From CAUYXS01 sp965248495 (GTDB lineage: Bacteria; Chloroflexota; Dehalococcoidia; Lucifugimonadales; Australimonadaceae), in NCBI GenBank assembly GCA_965248495.1, contig CBDFJL010000003.1, forward strand, positions 1-64,000: a stretch of DNA of 64,000 nt. The letters run 5' to 3'. Shown here piece after piece: positions 52,301-60,706 of this stretch. Position 1 is the stretch's first letter; each line of letters starts with the position of its first letter. The position numbers and the translations under genes are program-made. Below the pieces are notes generated by a model. The model did no database searches, was not told where the DNA came from, and was given only the letters and a program-made list of their open reading frames with translations.

Positions 52301-53248
52301 ATGCCGACACTTACCGAATACGCGAAGCTCTCCAACTCCAAGTTGGAAGTGGGAGTCTTCGAGAACCTCATGACTGCCGACGAGCTCACCCCTCTTCTGC
52401 AGTTCGAGACGATGGAGGGCAACTCCCTCCTGTACAACCGCGAGGACGCTCTGCCGACGTCAGTCACCCACGCCGTGGGTGACGATTGGGACGACACCGA
52501 AGCCACGTACACGCAGAAGACTGCGGTGCTGGCCATCGTAGGTGTGCAGTCGCCTCTGGACCGGTACGCCTTGCAGACGCGCTCTGACCAGCAGTCTCAG
52601 GAAGGCCCTCACCGCGCCGGCATGATGAAGAGCCTTGGGCGAAAGATCGCCAAGCTCGTTATCACCGGTGAGCCGGAGAGCGACACGACCGAGTACGAGG
52701 GCCTCGACAGCATCTGCCGCGCCGAGACGCGGATGATGGCCATGGACGACGGCGTTGTGGACGGTCCTGGCACTGCCGAGACCGAGCTCACCATGGACCG
52801 CCTCGATGCCATGATCGACTTGGTTGAGGGGGGCCTGCCCGACGCCCTCATCATGAACAAGACGCTTCGGCGCAAGCTGACGTCTCTCTCGCGGGCATCC
52901 GGGTCCGGCGTGCTGACCAACGAGCTTGACGGCTTCGGCCGGCAGGTGTGGCGGTACAACGGTATCCCGATCAGGATTTCCGACTGGATCACGAACGCCG
53001 AGGAGTACAACGACGCGGGCACGTGGCCTTCGTCCGTCGCCTCGACGATCTTCGCGGTCCAGTTCGGGAAGGCGAACCAGGGCTACACCCTGCTCCACAA
53101 CGGGCCGGTGCTGACCCCTGACTTCCAGAACATCGGTATCAAGGAACGGAAGAACGAGAACCTCTACCGCTCGGTCGCTTACCTGACCGCCGCGACGTAC
53201 TCGGCGAAGAAGATCGCCGCGCTCGGAGGCATCGACTCCTCGGCGTAA
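52301..53248 (+). CDS. Major capsid protein
   Basis: A 315-residue HK97-fold-type protein. LPTSVTHAVGDDWDDTEATYTQKTAVLAIVGVQSPLDRYALQ forms the E-loop and spine-like part. LPDALIMNKTLRRKLTSLSRASGSG and VWRYNGIPIRISDWI form the P-domain/A-domain pattern common in phage capsids. It follows the scaffold and is followed by a strong hairpin. GAGG upstream of the ATG. Confidence 0.82.
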   Translation: MPTLTEYAKLSNSKLEVGVFENLMTADELTPLLQFETMEGNSLLYNREDALPTSVTHAVGDDWDDTEATYTQKTAVLAIVGVQSPLDRYALQTRSDQQSQEGPHRAGMMKSLGRKIAKLVITGEPESDTTEYEGLDSICRAETRMMAMDDGVVDGPGTAETELTMDRLDAMIDLVEGGLPDALIMNKTLRRKLTSLSRASGSGVLTNELDGFGRQVWRYNGIPIRISDWITNAEEYNDAGTWPSSVASTIFAVQFGKANQGYTLLHNGPVLTPDFQNIGIKERKNENLYRSVAYLTAATYSAKKIAALGGIDSSA

Positions 53249-53274
53249 GCCAAGGGGTACTGACACAGAACGTG

Positions 53275-53317
53275 TGGCTGGGGTTCGCGTCCATGCGGAC
53301 AAGCCGAGCCCCAGCCA
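53275..53317 (+). terminator. Hairpin after the major capsid gene
   Basis: TGGCTGGGG with CCCCAGCCA (9 perfect bp, extended by four more with one wobble), 27 bp past the capsid stop. There is no T-run after it, so it may protect mRNA or attenuate transcription rather than fully terminate. Confidence 0.5.
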
Positions 53318-53374
53318 CTTCACCCAATCAAATAGACCGAGTTCTTCTCGGAAGTTCACCAAGGAGAATAGATC

Positions 53375-53568
53375 GTGGCCAGCAACGCAAAGATTCGACA
53401 AGCCCGGGGAGTATTCACCGGGAAGATTGGTTCCTCGAAGCTCATCCCTGGCGATCTCGTCGACATCGACGCCCCGTACACGCAGGGCGACCAGTACTAC
53501 CTGAGCGAGAGCCCCTGCTCGGCGCCATCATCACAAAGGAGCCACTCGAGCGTATCGAGGGGTGGTAG
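53375..53568 (+). CDS. Small virion-region protein, frame broken once
   Basis: From GTG 53375 (AAGGAG upstream) the frame reads ASNAKIRQARGVFTGKIG and DIDAPYTQGDQYYLSES. The continuation PLLGAIITKEPLERIEGW lies in the next frame. Adding one C to the CCCC run near 53511-53514 gives 64 residues ending at 53568. Possibly a capsid decoration or head-completion protein. Confidence 0.55.
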
Positions 53569-53580
53569 CAGGAGGACGAC

Positions 53581-53904
53581 GTGGCTAAGGAACAATGCGA
53601 GTGCGGCGCGATGGTCAGCCCTCAGGGGAAGGCCATGCATCTGAAGGGCAAGGACCACCTGGCGTTCGTGGCGTCTCAGGGCGGTACGGAGACCGGTACA
53701 GAGGCAGCGACAACCGTGGTCGACGCGACGCTGCACCCGGACCTGCAGGCGGCGATTGACGAGGCGGCGATTGGTGAGAAGCGGAACCTGCAGGCAGCAG
53801 CCCGCATGGTTCGGTCGCACCTGTCCGCCACGTACGGCGAGCGAGAAAAGTGGCCGTACTCGCCACTCGACTTCTTGAACCAGCACGGAATCCCGCTCGC
53901 CTAA
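53581..53904 (+). CDS. Phage protein with CxC and His zinc-finger-like N-terminus
   Basis: A 107-residue protein: CECGAMVSPQGKAMHLKGKDH has C-C-H-H spacing. The C-terminal half is helical with YSPLDFLNQHGIPLA. Head-region position. Function unknown. Confidence 0.5.
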   Translation: MAKEQCECGAMVSPQGKAMHLKGKDHLAFVASQGGTETGTEAATTVVDATLHPDLQAAIDEAAIGEKRNLQAAARMVRSHLSATYGEREKWPYSPLDFLNQHGIPLA

Positions 53905-53929
53905 CGGGCGCCGCGGGTAGGAGAACGAC

Positions 53930-54232
53930 GTGGCAGCTAGCAAGCTCAGCACGAAGCACACGGGCGTCAAGAAGATGGAGTACGCGGCGACCAAGTTCGC
54001 GGCGGCTGCGGCTCTTGACGGCGCGGTGACCGTCCCGGCCGGCACGACTTCGATCATCGTCGCGTGCTCTGGGGCGATTCACTGGCACCCGACGGGGACC
54101 CCGACGTCGACGTACGGACACGCCGTGGCCGCGGACATTCCCTTCGAGCTCACACATGCCCAGCACGGGGCCAAGATCATCGGCGACGGCGGGGCTGTCA
54201 ACGTGATCGCGGCCTTCAACGGCGGGGTGTAG
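53930..54232 (+). CDS. Small virion-region protein
   Basis: A 100-residue beta-rich protein (AVTVPAGTTSIIVACSGAIHWHPTGTP). Resembles small capsid-decoration or tail-associated proteins only in general composition. Confidence 0.5.
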   Translation: MAASKLSTKHTGVKKMEYAATKFAAAAALDGAVTVPAGTTSIIVACSGAIHWHPTGTPTSTYGHAVAADIPFELTHAQHGAKIIGDGGAVNVIAAFNGGV

Positions 54233-54235
54233 CCG

Positions 54236-54565
54236 ATGGGTGCTATCTACGGCGCCATCGTTGAGACGGACGGCGACGAGGTAATCACAGTCGCCGGGAC
54301 GGCGGTAACCCTGACGTTGCCGGCGGAGTACACCCGCGCCGGCGTCAGCGATGGTCGGGTAACGATAGGTGTGGGCGATGCGGCCATCATCTACACGACG
54401 AACGGGACTGCTCCGGTCGATCAGACGGAAGGGCCCGGCAGACTTCGCCAGGTGGGCGACGTCATTGAGCTCACCGGCCTGAGTCAGATACGGAACTTCA
54501 AGGCGATTCGTGCGACCGGGAGCAGCGGCAAGCTGTCGGTCCAGTACGAAAAGCGGCTCAACTAG
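54236..54565 (+). CDS. Small virion-region protein
   Basis: A 109-residue beta-rich protein (DEVITVAGTAVTLTLPAEYTRAGVSDGRVTIGV). Three bases after the previous stop. Function unknown, probably structural. Confidence 0.5.
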   Translation: MGAIYGAIVETDGDEVITVAGTAVTLTLPAEYTRAGVSDGRVTIGVGDAAIIYTTNGTAPVDQTEGPGRLRQVGDVIELTGLSQIRNFKAIRATGSSGKLSVQYEKRLN

Positions 54566-54573
54566 GAGGCGAA

Positions 54574-54885
54574 GTGGCAACCATTCAGATCACCGTCCCC
54601 AACCAATACGTTGCGGACCTGACAGCGGCCATCGAGGCGGAGTTCGGCGATGGAGTCGCCGGCAAGAGTGCAGCTGAGAAGGGCACTCACGCGATTCACC
54701 CGTACCTGCGCGGCCTCTACGCACGGCACAAGCACCGCACGGCCATCGCGGCGAACCAGCAGACGCTCGACGATGCTGAGGCAGCGCTGAAGGTCGCGAA
54801 GGACGCAGCGGCGGTGGCACGGGACACGGCGGGCACTGACGCTCGGGCGGCAGCGGAGGCGGCGGCAGACTCGGACTGGACGTAG
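54574..54885 (+). CDS. Small coiled-coil virion-region protein
   Basis: 103 residues: a beta start ITVPNQYVADLTAAIEAEFGDG, then a long Ala-rich helix (TLDDAEAALKVAKDAAAVARDT). Function unknown. Confidence 0.5.
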   Translation: MATIQITVPNQYVADLTAAIEAEFGDGVAGKSAAEKGTHAIHPYLRGLYARHKHRTAIAANQQTLDDAEAALKVAKDAAAVARDTAGTDARAAAEAAADSDWT

Positions 54886-54888
54886 CCG

Positions 54889-55746
54889 ATGCCCGCACTC
54901 GACCGTCTGTGGCGAGCTCGAATCGCCGAGGCTGAGCCGTACTACGAGGCCGTCTTCGGCATAATCGGCAACGGCGGGAGCATCCTGCCGCTTGTCGGTC
55001 CTGGCGCCGATGGCGCACCGAACGCAACGTCGTTCACGACTCGCCAGCGGCATGCGTCCGGCATCGAGGCCGTGTTCACTTGGGACGCGGCCCTCGCGGC
55101 TGCGGAGTTCGACCCAACTGACCCTGCGTTTTACAAGGGCGTCGCCCCGGTCCTGACCTTCGATGCGTCGACAAACCAGGCGGACACCCCCGACAACGCC
55201 TACTGGACAGTCGATGATGCCGGTGGAGCGAACGGCTTCAGCATGGGCTTGTGGGTCAAGGTCACAGACACGGGAAACCATCGCTACCTCCTGTCGAAGT
55301 GGGACTCGAACGTAGCCATTCAAGAGTGGATTTTCCGCATCGACACCGTGGACAAACTGGAGCTCGGCGTTCGCGACGACAGCACCGATGTAAACCCCAG
55401 CCGCCTTGCCGACGCGGCAATCCCGATGGGCCGCTGGATATTCGTCACAGCCGTCTACAACGGCGCTGGCGGTGCATCAGCGATGGCTGGGGCAACGCTG
55501 TACGTTGACGGTGCTGCGATAGCCTCGACGGCCAACGAGGATGCCTCGTACGTAGGGATGGAGGACGGCACGGCGGTCGTTGCACTTGGCGCTGCGGACA
55601 CGAGCGGCACCCCCATCAGACTCTTCGAGGGCCAGATGGCCGGCGGTCCCTTCGGCCCGTTCCACGTTGACGACAAGGAGTTGACCGCGGCCGAGGTCAA
55701 GCGCCTGTACCACCTCGCCCGGACGGCGATGGGACTGGCGGCGTAG
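54889..55746 (+). CDS. LamG/concanavalin-like tail protein, copy 1
   Basis: A 285-residue protein. A LamG-type sandwich covers about residues 80-275: FSMGLWVKVTD, LLSKWDSN, ATLYVDGAAI, GQMAGGPFGPFHVDDKELTAAEVKRLY. It resembles the gene at 57033 in length and motif order. A host-surface glycan-binding role is likely by family. Confidence 0.7.
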   Translation: MPALDRLWRARIAEAEPYYEAVFGIIGNGGSILPLVGPGADGAPNATSFTTRQRHASGIEAVFTWDAALAAAEFDPTDPAFYKGVAPVLTFDASTNQADTPDNAYWTVDDAGGANGFSMGLWVKVTDTGNHRYLLSKWDSNVAIQEWIFRIDTVDKLELGVRDDSTDVNPSRLADAAIPMGRWIFVTAVYNGAGGASAMAGATLYVDGAAIASTANEDASYVGMEDGTAVVALGAADTSGTPIRLFEGQMAGGPFGPFHVDDKELTAAEVKRLYHLARTAMGLAA

Positions 55747-57036
55747 ATGGCCACCACGACCCGCGAGCGTCTACGGCAGCTGCTGGCCGAAACGATGGGC
55801 CGGTTCTTCCTCGGCTCGCGCACGAGTGGCGGGTCGTCGACGACCATCGTTGACTCGAAGATTCAGCGGTTCGATGCCGGCGGGCTGCGCAATCTGTGGA
55901 TACTGATTACCTCGGGCGCGCTCGACGGTGAGCTCAGCCGCATTAGCTCGATCAGCGGGTCGACCATCACGGTCAGCCCGACGTTCACGCGCACGCCGCC
56001 TCCCGGCACCACGTACGAGATTCACCAGTACGACCCGACCGACGCGCATGCCGTCTTGAGCGCCGCCGGCCGCGCTCTCTACCCGGACATCTACCTGCCG
56101 CTGCGCAACGAAGATCTGATTGTCGACAACCTGCTCTCGAATCCGTCCATGGAGAACGTAACGGGGACGGACATCGACAACTGGTCAGAGTCTAGCTCGG
56201 GCACCATGACCATTGAGACCTCGAGGGTGGTCCACGGCTCGAGGTCCGCACTCCTCGTGGGCTCCGGTGCTTCCAAGTACCTGACGCAGAGCATCCCGAC
56301 CAACACGAAGGAGCTTGTCGGCGCCACGATCACGTGCCGGGCATGGGTGTGGACGACGAGCGCCAGTGGAGGCCGGCTCAACATCAACTGGGGCGGCGCC
56401 GCCACGACCACGAACGGCTCCTACCACACCGGCGACGGCTCGTGGCAGCAGCTGACGGTCAGCGGGACCATCCCGGTCGACGCGACGTCGATCACCATGG
56501 AGCTCGAGGCCGCGGCCGGCGCGAGCGTGTACTTCGACGTGGCCTGGGGTCACACAGGCAAGGCGGTCCACCGCTACACCATCCCTACGGAGTTCATTCA
56601 GGGTCCGCACTTCGTCTCAGTTCAGCAGAACAGCGGCATGCCCGAGGGGCTGTACCGCAGGTTCGGTGAGGACGAGGCGCCGAAGCGAGGCCGCATCCTG
56701 CGTCTCGAGGGTATGGGCATCATCAGCGCGCCCACGACGGATGCAGGCACCATCGAGATCGCCGAACCGCGCTTGCGCGTGCTCGTTGACAAGGCTGCAG
56801 CGATCTACAGCCGGCGTCTTGCTCGCATGTTCCCCGACCGGCGCGCTGAGCTCATCGCTGACGCCGCGGAGTGGGAGCAGGTGAGCGCGGCGGCGCTGAC
56901 TCGACCGGGTATCAAGATGCAGCCGATGGCCTCGTGGCGAAGCCTCGGGGTGTACCACACAGACGAGGACGCGGACGGCCGCTACCTCGTATTCGACGTA
57001 GTGAGGGAACAAGACCCCCGGAGGATGTTTCCGTGA
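55747..57036 (+). CDS. Virion protein with jelly-roll (CBM-like) domain
   Basis: A 429-residue protein. The first roughly 110 residues form a beta domain (head-tail adaptor or tail candidate). Residues about 120-280 are a jelly roll (NLLSNPSMENVTG, GSRSALLVGSG, ATITCRAWVWT, GSWQQLTVSG, VYFDVAWGH). The C-terminal roughly 140 residues are helical (AAIYSRRLARMFPDRRAELIAD). Probably part of the short tail. Confidence 0.6.
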   Translation: MATTTRERLRQLLAETMGRFFLGSRTSGGSSTTIVDSKIQRFDAGGLRNLWILITSGALDGELSRISSISGSTITVSPTFTRTPPPGTTYEIHQYDPTDAHAVLSAAGRALYPDIYLPLRNEDLIVDNLLSNPSMENVTGTDIDNWSESSSGTMTIETSRVVHGSRSALLVGSGASKYLTQSIPTNTKELVGATITCRAWVWTTSASGGRLNINWGGAATTTNGSYHTGDGSWQQLTVSGTIPVDATSITMELEAAAGASVYFDVAWGHTGKAVHRYTIPTEFIQGPHFVSVQQNSGMPEGLYRRFGEDEAPKRGRILRLEGMGIISAPTTDAGTIEIAEPRLRVLVDKAAAIYSRRLARMFPDRRAELIADAAEWEQVSAAALTRPGIKMQPMASWRSLGVYHTDEDADGRYLVFDVVREQDPRRMFP

Positions 57037-57890
57037 CAGCTACAACCGTGATCTCCGTATCGCAGATTCCAGGGCCGGGGACGCCGGCCGCGGACCAACG
57101 ACGTGCAGACTTCATCGCGTCGATCTTCGCCCAGGTGGGCGGGGTGAACAACATCGTGCGCCTCTGGCTCCCGAAGACGGCGGACGCCTCGGCGACGTCG
57201 TTCACCTCGGAGGACCCGGGCGGTGCGACGCTCACGCCTCGCGAGGCTGGGTCGACGCAGGACATTGCCGATTGGGACATTGCCGGGCTGAGCACTCGCG
57301 GCTCTGGCTACGCGGTGGACCTCAACGGCACGGACGAGGACGTGCAGCTGGCGGACGCCGACGACCTGAGCTTCGGCGATGGCGCGGTCGACAACCCGCT
57401 CAGCGTCGTCTCTCTCGTCAACCCGGACGTCGTGACCGAGCAGGTGATCTTTGCCAAGTGGGACGAGACCACGGGCACGCTCGTTCGCGAGTACCGCTTC
57501 GAGATCGACGCCAACGGCTACCCGACCCTCGAGCTGCTCGACGAGAGCGCCAATGCCATCATCGCCCGCGAGGACGCAACGGCCCTCACGGCTGACACGT
57601 GGGTCCTGCTCGCGGGGACCTACGACGGCAGCGGTGCGGTGACCGGCATCAACATCTTGAAGGACGCATCCATCGTCGACGACGCCGACGGTGACACGAC
57701 CGGGACCTACGTCGCGATGGAGAACACCGCGGCAGTGGCCCGCATCGGTTCGCAGATCGGTGCGTCGGCGGACGACCAGTTCTTCAACGGCGAGATGGGC
57801 TTCCTCTTGGTCTGCTCGGTGGCGCTGAGCCAGGAGCAGGTGTTCGGCATCAAGGCGGCGGTCAACTCGTACTACGCTCTGACGCTCTAA
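57033..57890 (+). CDS. LamG/concanavalin-like tail protein, copy 2
   Basis: A 285-residue protein from GTG 57033 (GTGA overlap). LSVVSLVNPDVVTEQVIFAKWDE, YRFEIDANGYPTLELLD, GINILKDASIVDD and FNGEMGFLLVCSVALSQEQV form a LamG sandwich matching copy 1 in layout. Probably receptor-binding. Confidence 0.68.
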   Translation: MTATTVISVSQIPGPGTPAADQRRADFIASIFAQVGGVNNIVRLWLPKTADASATSFTSEDPGGATLTPREAGSTQDIADWDIAGLSTRGSGYAVDLNGTDEDVQLADADDLSFGDGAVDNPLSVVSLVNPDVVTEQVIFAKWDETTGTLVREYRFEIDANGYPTLELLDESANAIIAREDATALTADTWVLLAGTYDGSGAVTGINILKDASIVDDADGDTTGTYVAMENTAAVARIGSQIGASADDQFFNGEMGFLLVCSVALSQEQVFGIKAAVNSYYALTL

Positions 57891-57902
57891 AGGTGCTGTT
57901 CG

Positions 57903-60320
57903 ATGGCACTCACCGTCGGCAAGGAAGGCTCTCACCACCTCATCCTCCGAGACCTTCCTTCCGGCGGGTCGACGGAAGTCGGCCTTGTCCTTGAGAAGGA
58001 CCGGAACGGCAACCTGCGTTATGTGCGGGACGAGCTCACCAGCTTCGCCGAGCGCCGTTCGTCGGGGCCGCTCAGCTACTCCGATATTCACCCGGGCGTA
58101 GCGCTCACCCACAGTCAGAACGATTGGTCAGGCGGCGCCATGCAGGCGGCGTACGACCCAGCGCGCCCGAATATGTACGCCCACGCCGACGGCATGGATA
58201 TGCGCGGCGCGAACGTCTTCACGCCCGGCATGTTGCTCAACGCCGCTGAGGGCGTCAGCGCCATACCGAACCAAGACGCTGAGCAGAACACGACGGCGCA
58301 CTGGACCTCGAGCGTTGGCGCCGGCGGCGGTCTCACGAACGTCACCACAGACCCACGTTCCGGCTCGAGGCACTTCCACATCGTGTGCGCAACGGACGGC
58401 GTGGTTGACACGCACACACTGCAGCGGCTTCCGCCTGATGGGCTGAAGGGCGTCTCGGTCACGTGGACGGTCTATGCCAAGTGGGTCTCGGGCACGGGGA
58501 GCTTCAAGCTACGCCTCACCGACAGCGCTGGGTCTACCGACGAGACCAACGCAATCACCAGCGGCGACACGGCGTACACGGCGCACACGGTGACGCGCAC
58601 CATCGACTCAGGCGCGACCTACGTCGAGCTGCAGCTGCGTGACCAGTCGGCGAACGCGAGCACCTTCCACATCGACGATATGTCGATCACGGAGCCCTCG
58701 GACGTAACGGCGGTGTCCACAGTCCAGGGCATGGCGGTTGTCGGCGATGTCCCATACATCATCACTGGCGGGCGCATCGCGAAGTGGGACAACACGGGCA
58801 CGAAGTGGGATACCGTCTATACCTCCGCTTCCCTCTGCACCGGCATCGCTGAGTACAACGGCAACATCTACGTCGGCCGCGGCTTCGGCGACAACGCCTA
58901 CATATACGGGACGAACGTCACGTGGACGGAGAGCACCATCGCCAGCGATGCGAAGTACGCGCATCACTTCGCCGTGTCCCGGGCTACGCTGTGGAAGAGC
59001 CGGCACGATGCAGGCAGCGGCACCCGGGAGTTCGTCAATAGCTCGACCAACCCGGTCAACGGCGGCAGCTGGGGCACGGAGGTAGCGGTCGGCTCGTCCG
59101 ACCGGAAGATCACCGGGCTCTACAAGCTCAACGATACGCTCGTCGTGGGCAAGGAGGACGGCGCGCACATCTACCTACGCGTGTACGAGGACGGCACCTC
59201 CGCGGCCATCTTCGAGAACATCACGCAGGAGTTCGAGCACTTCGTCGACAGCGAAAACTTCGACCGCGGCGTGGAGTTTGGCGGCTTCCTCTACCTGACG
59301 GCGGCGCAACAGAGCTTCAGGCGTTGGCCTGGCCGCGGCGCCACCATGCAGGACCTGACCGCGCTGTTCGACTCGCCGCGACTAACGGACTTCGGTGGCC
59401 GCATCCGTGCGATGGCGCCGGCGCAGTCCCGGCTCTACCTCCTGCTCGACACTCCGGTCGCTGACTCGACGTCGGGCAAAGAGGTTTGGCTGATGTCGCT
59501 TGAGGAGGACACCGACGGTCTCCACGTCCACACGATCGAGAAGGTCGCGCTGGGCACCATCAGCTTCATGGCCGCGCACAACGGCAAGCTGTGGGCGATG
59601 GGACACCGGAACAATAGTGAGACCGAGCAAGTGGTCACGTGGTACTGGACGCTGCCCTCGAAGACGCGCTTCCCGGCGTTCGACGTCACGCCGTCGCTGA
59701 ACACGTCCGCCGTGGTGACGATGCCCAAGGTGGACTGGAACCTGCCCTCTGAGGAGAAGGCGTTCATCAGCATCGAGGTGTACCTGAAGGACAGCATCAT
59801 CGACGCCGAGCACACGCTGGTCGTGAAGTACACGCTGGACGATGGCTCCCAGGTCACGCTGGCTACGATCAGCTCGGCGACCGGCGCGGACCACCGCGAG
59901 CTCTTCTTCAACACCGTCACTAATCCGGAGACCGCGGCGGTAGGCAACGAGATTCAGGTGGAGTTCACCGCGACGACGGACGACGGGGTGCCCGTCGAGG
60001 TGTACTCGTATCAGATCAACGCGACGTACCAGCCGGCGGCGCTCGAGACGTTCGACGTGTGGGTGAAGATCGGCGAGAACCTGAGCGGCCCGAACGCCGG
60101 GGTCGACCCGGACTCCAAGGCCACGAAGATGAGCGCGCTCGAGACGCTGCGCGACACCACCTGGCCCATCGAATGGGAACAGGACTTTGACGACGACGGC
60201 ACGCCGGAGAAGATCAGAGGGCACATGCAGCGCGGGACCCTACGCCGCACGCCGGAGCACGAGACCCAGGCCGGCATCGAGGTGTGGGCGTTCCGACTCA
60301 TCGAAGTAAAGGTGGCGTAA
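57903..60320 (+). CDS. Large tail protein with jelly-roll and beta-propeller-like regions
   Basis: An 805-residue protein. Residues about 115-265 are a jelly-roll domain (NQDAEQNTTAHWTSS, SVTWTVYAKWVSG, STFHIDDMSITEPS). Residues about 270-600 contain repeated blade-like units (GMAVVGDVPYIITGGRIAKWD, GIAEYNGNIYVGRGFG, GLYKLNDTLVVGKEDG, FGGFLYLTAAQ, MAAHNGKLWAMG). The C-terminal beta domain ends REVKVA-like. Probably the host-contact tail fibre or nozzle. Confidence 0.65.
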   Translation: MALTVGKEGSHHLILRDLPSGGSTEVGLVLEKDRNGNLRYVRDELTSFAERRSSGPLSYSDIHPGVALTHSQNDWSGGAMQAAYDPARPNMYAHADGMDMRGANVFTPGMLLNAAEGVSAIPNQDAEQNTTAHWTSSVGAGGGLTNVTTDPRSGSRHFHIVCATDGVVDTHTLQRLPPDGLKGVSVTWTVYAKWVSGTGSFKLRLTDSAGSTDETNAITSGDTAYTAHTVTRTIDSGATYVELQLRDQSANASTFHIDDMSITEPSDVTAVSTVQGMAVVGDVPYIITGGRIAKWDNTGTKWDTVYTSASLCTGIAEYNGNIYVGRGFGDNAYIYGTNVTWTESTIASDAKYAHHFAVSRATLWKSRHDAGSGTREFVNSSTNPVNGGSWGTEVAVGSSDRKITGLYKLNDTLVVGKEDGAHIYLRVYEDGTSAAIFENITQEFEHFVDSENFDRGVEFGGFLYLTAAQQSFRRWPGRGATMQDLTALFDSPRLTDFGGRIRAMAPAQSRLYLLLDTPVADSTSGKEVWLMSLEEDTDGLHVHTIEKVALGTISFMAAHNGKLWAMGHRNNSETEQVVTWYWTLPSKTRFPAFDVTPSLNTSAVVTMPKVDWNLPSEEKAFISIEVYLKDSIIDAEHTLVVKYTLDDGSQVTLATISSATGADHRELFFNTVTNPETAAVGNEIQVEFTATTDDGVPVEVYSYQINATYQPAALETFDVWVKIGENLSGPNAGVDPDSKATKMSALETLRDTTWPIEWEQDFDDDGTPEKIRGHMQRGTLRRTPEHETQAGIEVWAFRLIEVKVA

Positions 60321-60574
60321 TGACCGCACAGAAGCGACACCCGTTCCAGACGGCCGTCGACCGGGTGCTTACTCAAGCCGACCTCGAGGGCATCGACAAC
60401 ATCACCGACCGCGAGCTCACAGTGCTCGGGTTCCATTGGCTGAGCGTCGTCGGTTTCAGCAACGGCCGACGCTCGAAGCGCCAGTGGGCGGCCATCCTGA
60501 CGGCAGCGACAACGGCGATCAGCGCCGCAGGCACCGGCATCGCGTTCGGGGTCACGACGGCGCTAGGAGGATAG
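60320..60574 (+). CDS. Small holin-like membrane protein, last late gene
   Basis: 84 residues from ATG 60320 (TAATG overlap). The hydrophilic N-terminus has DRELTVLGFHWL, and one C-terminal hydrophobic helix (AAILTAATTAISAAGTGIAFGV) follows a basic RRSKRQW. A single-span holin is possible from size and position. No endolysin is found beside it. Confidence 0.45.
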   Translation: MTAQKRHPFQTAVDRVLTQADLEGIDNITDRELTVLGFHWLSVVGFSNGRRSKRQWAAILTAATTAISAAGTGIAFGVTTALGG

Positions 60575-60643
60575 ACGGCGCCTCGGGAGAAAGCGCCGCT
60601 CCCCGACCCCGGCGCTGAGCTTCCCGCACTCCCGACGGCACCC

Positions 60644-60687
60644 GCGGCCCCTGTCCACGCCTCCGGACAGGGGCCGCTTCGTTTTGG
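60644..60687 (+). terminator. Strong terminator of the late operon
   Basis: A perfect 13-bp stem, GCGGCCCCTGTCC with GGACAGGGGCCGC, an 8-nt loop and TTCGTTTTG. It separates the late operon from the convergent integrase gene. Confidence 0.88.
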
Positions 60688-60706
60688 CGCAGATAGTATC
60701 TGCCAG

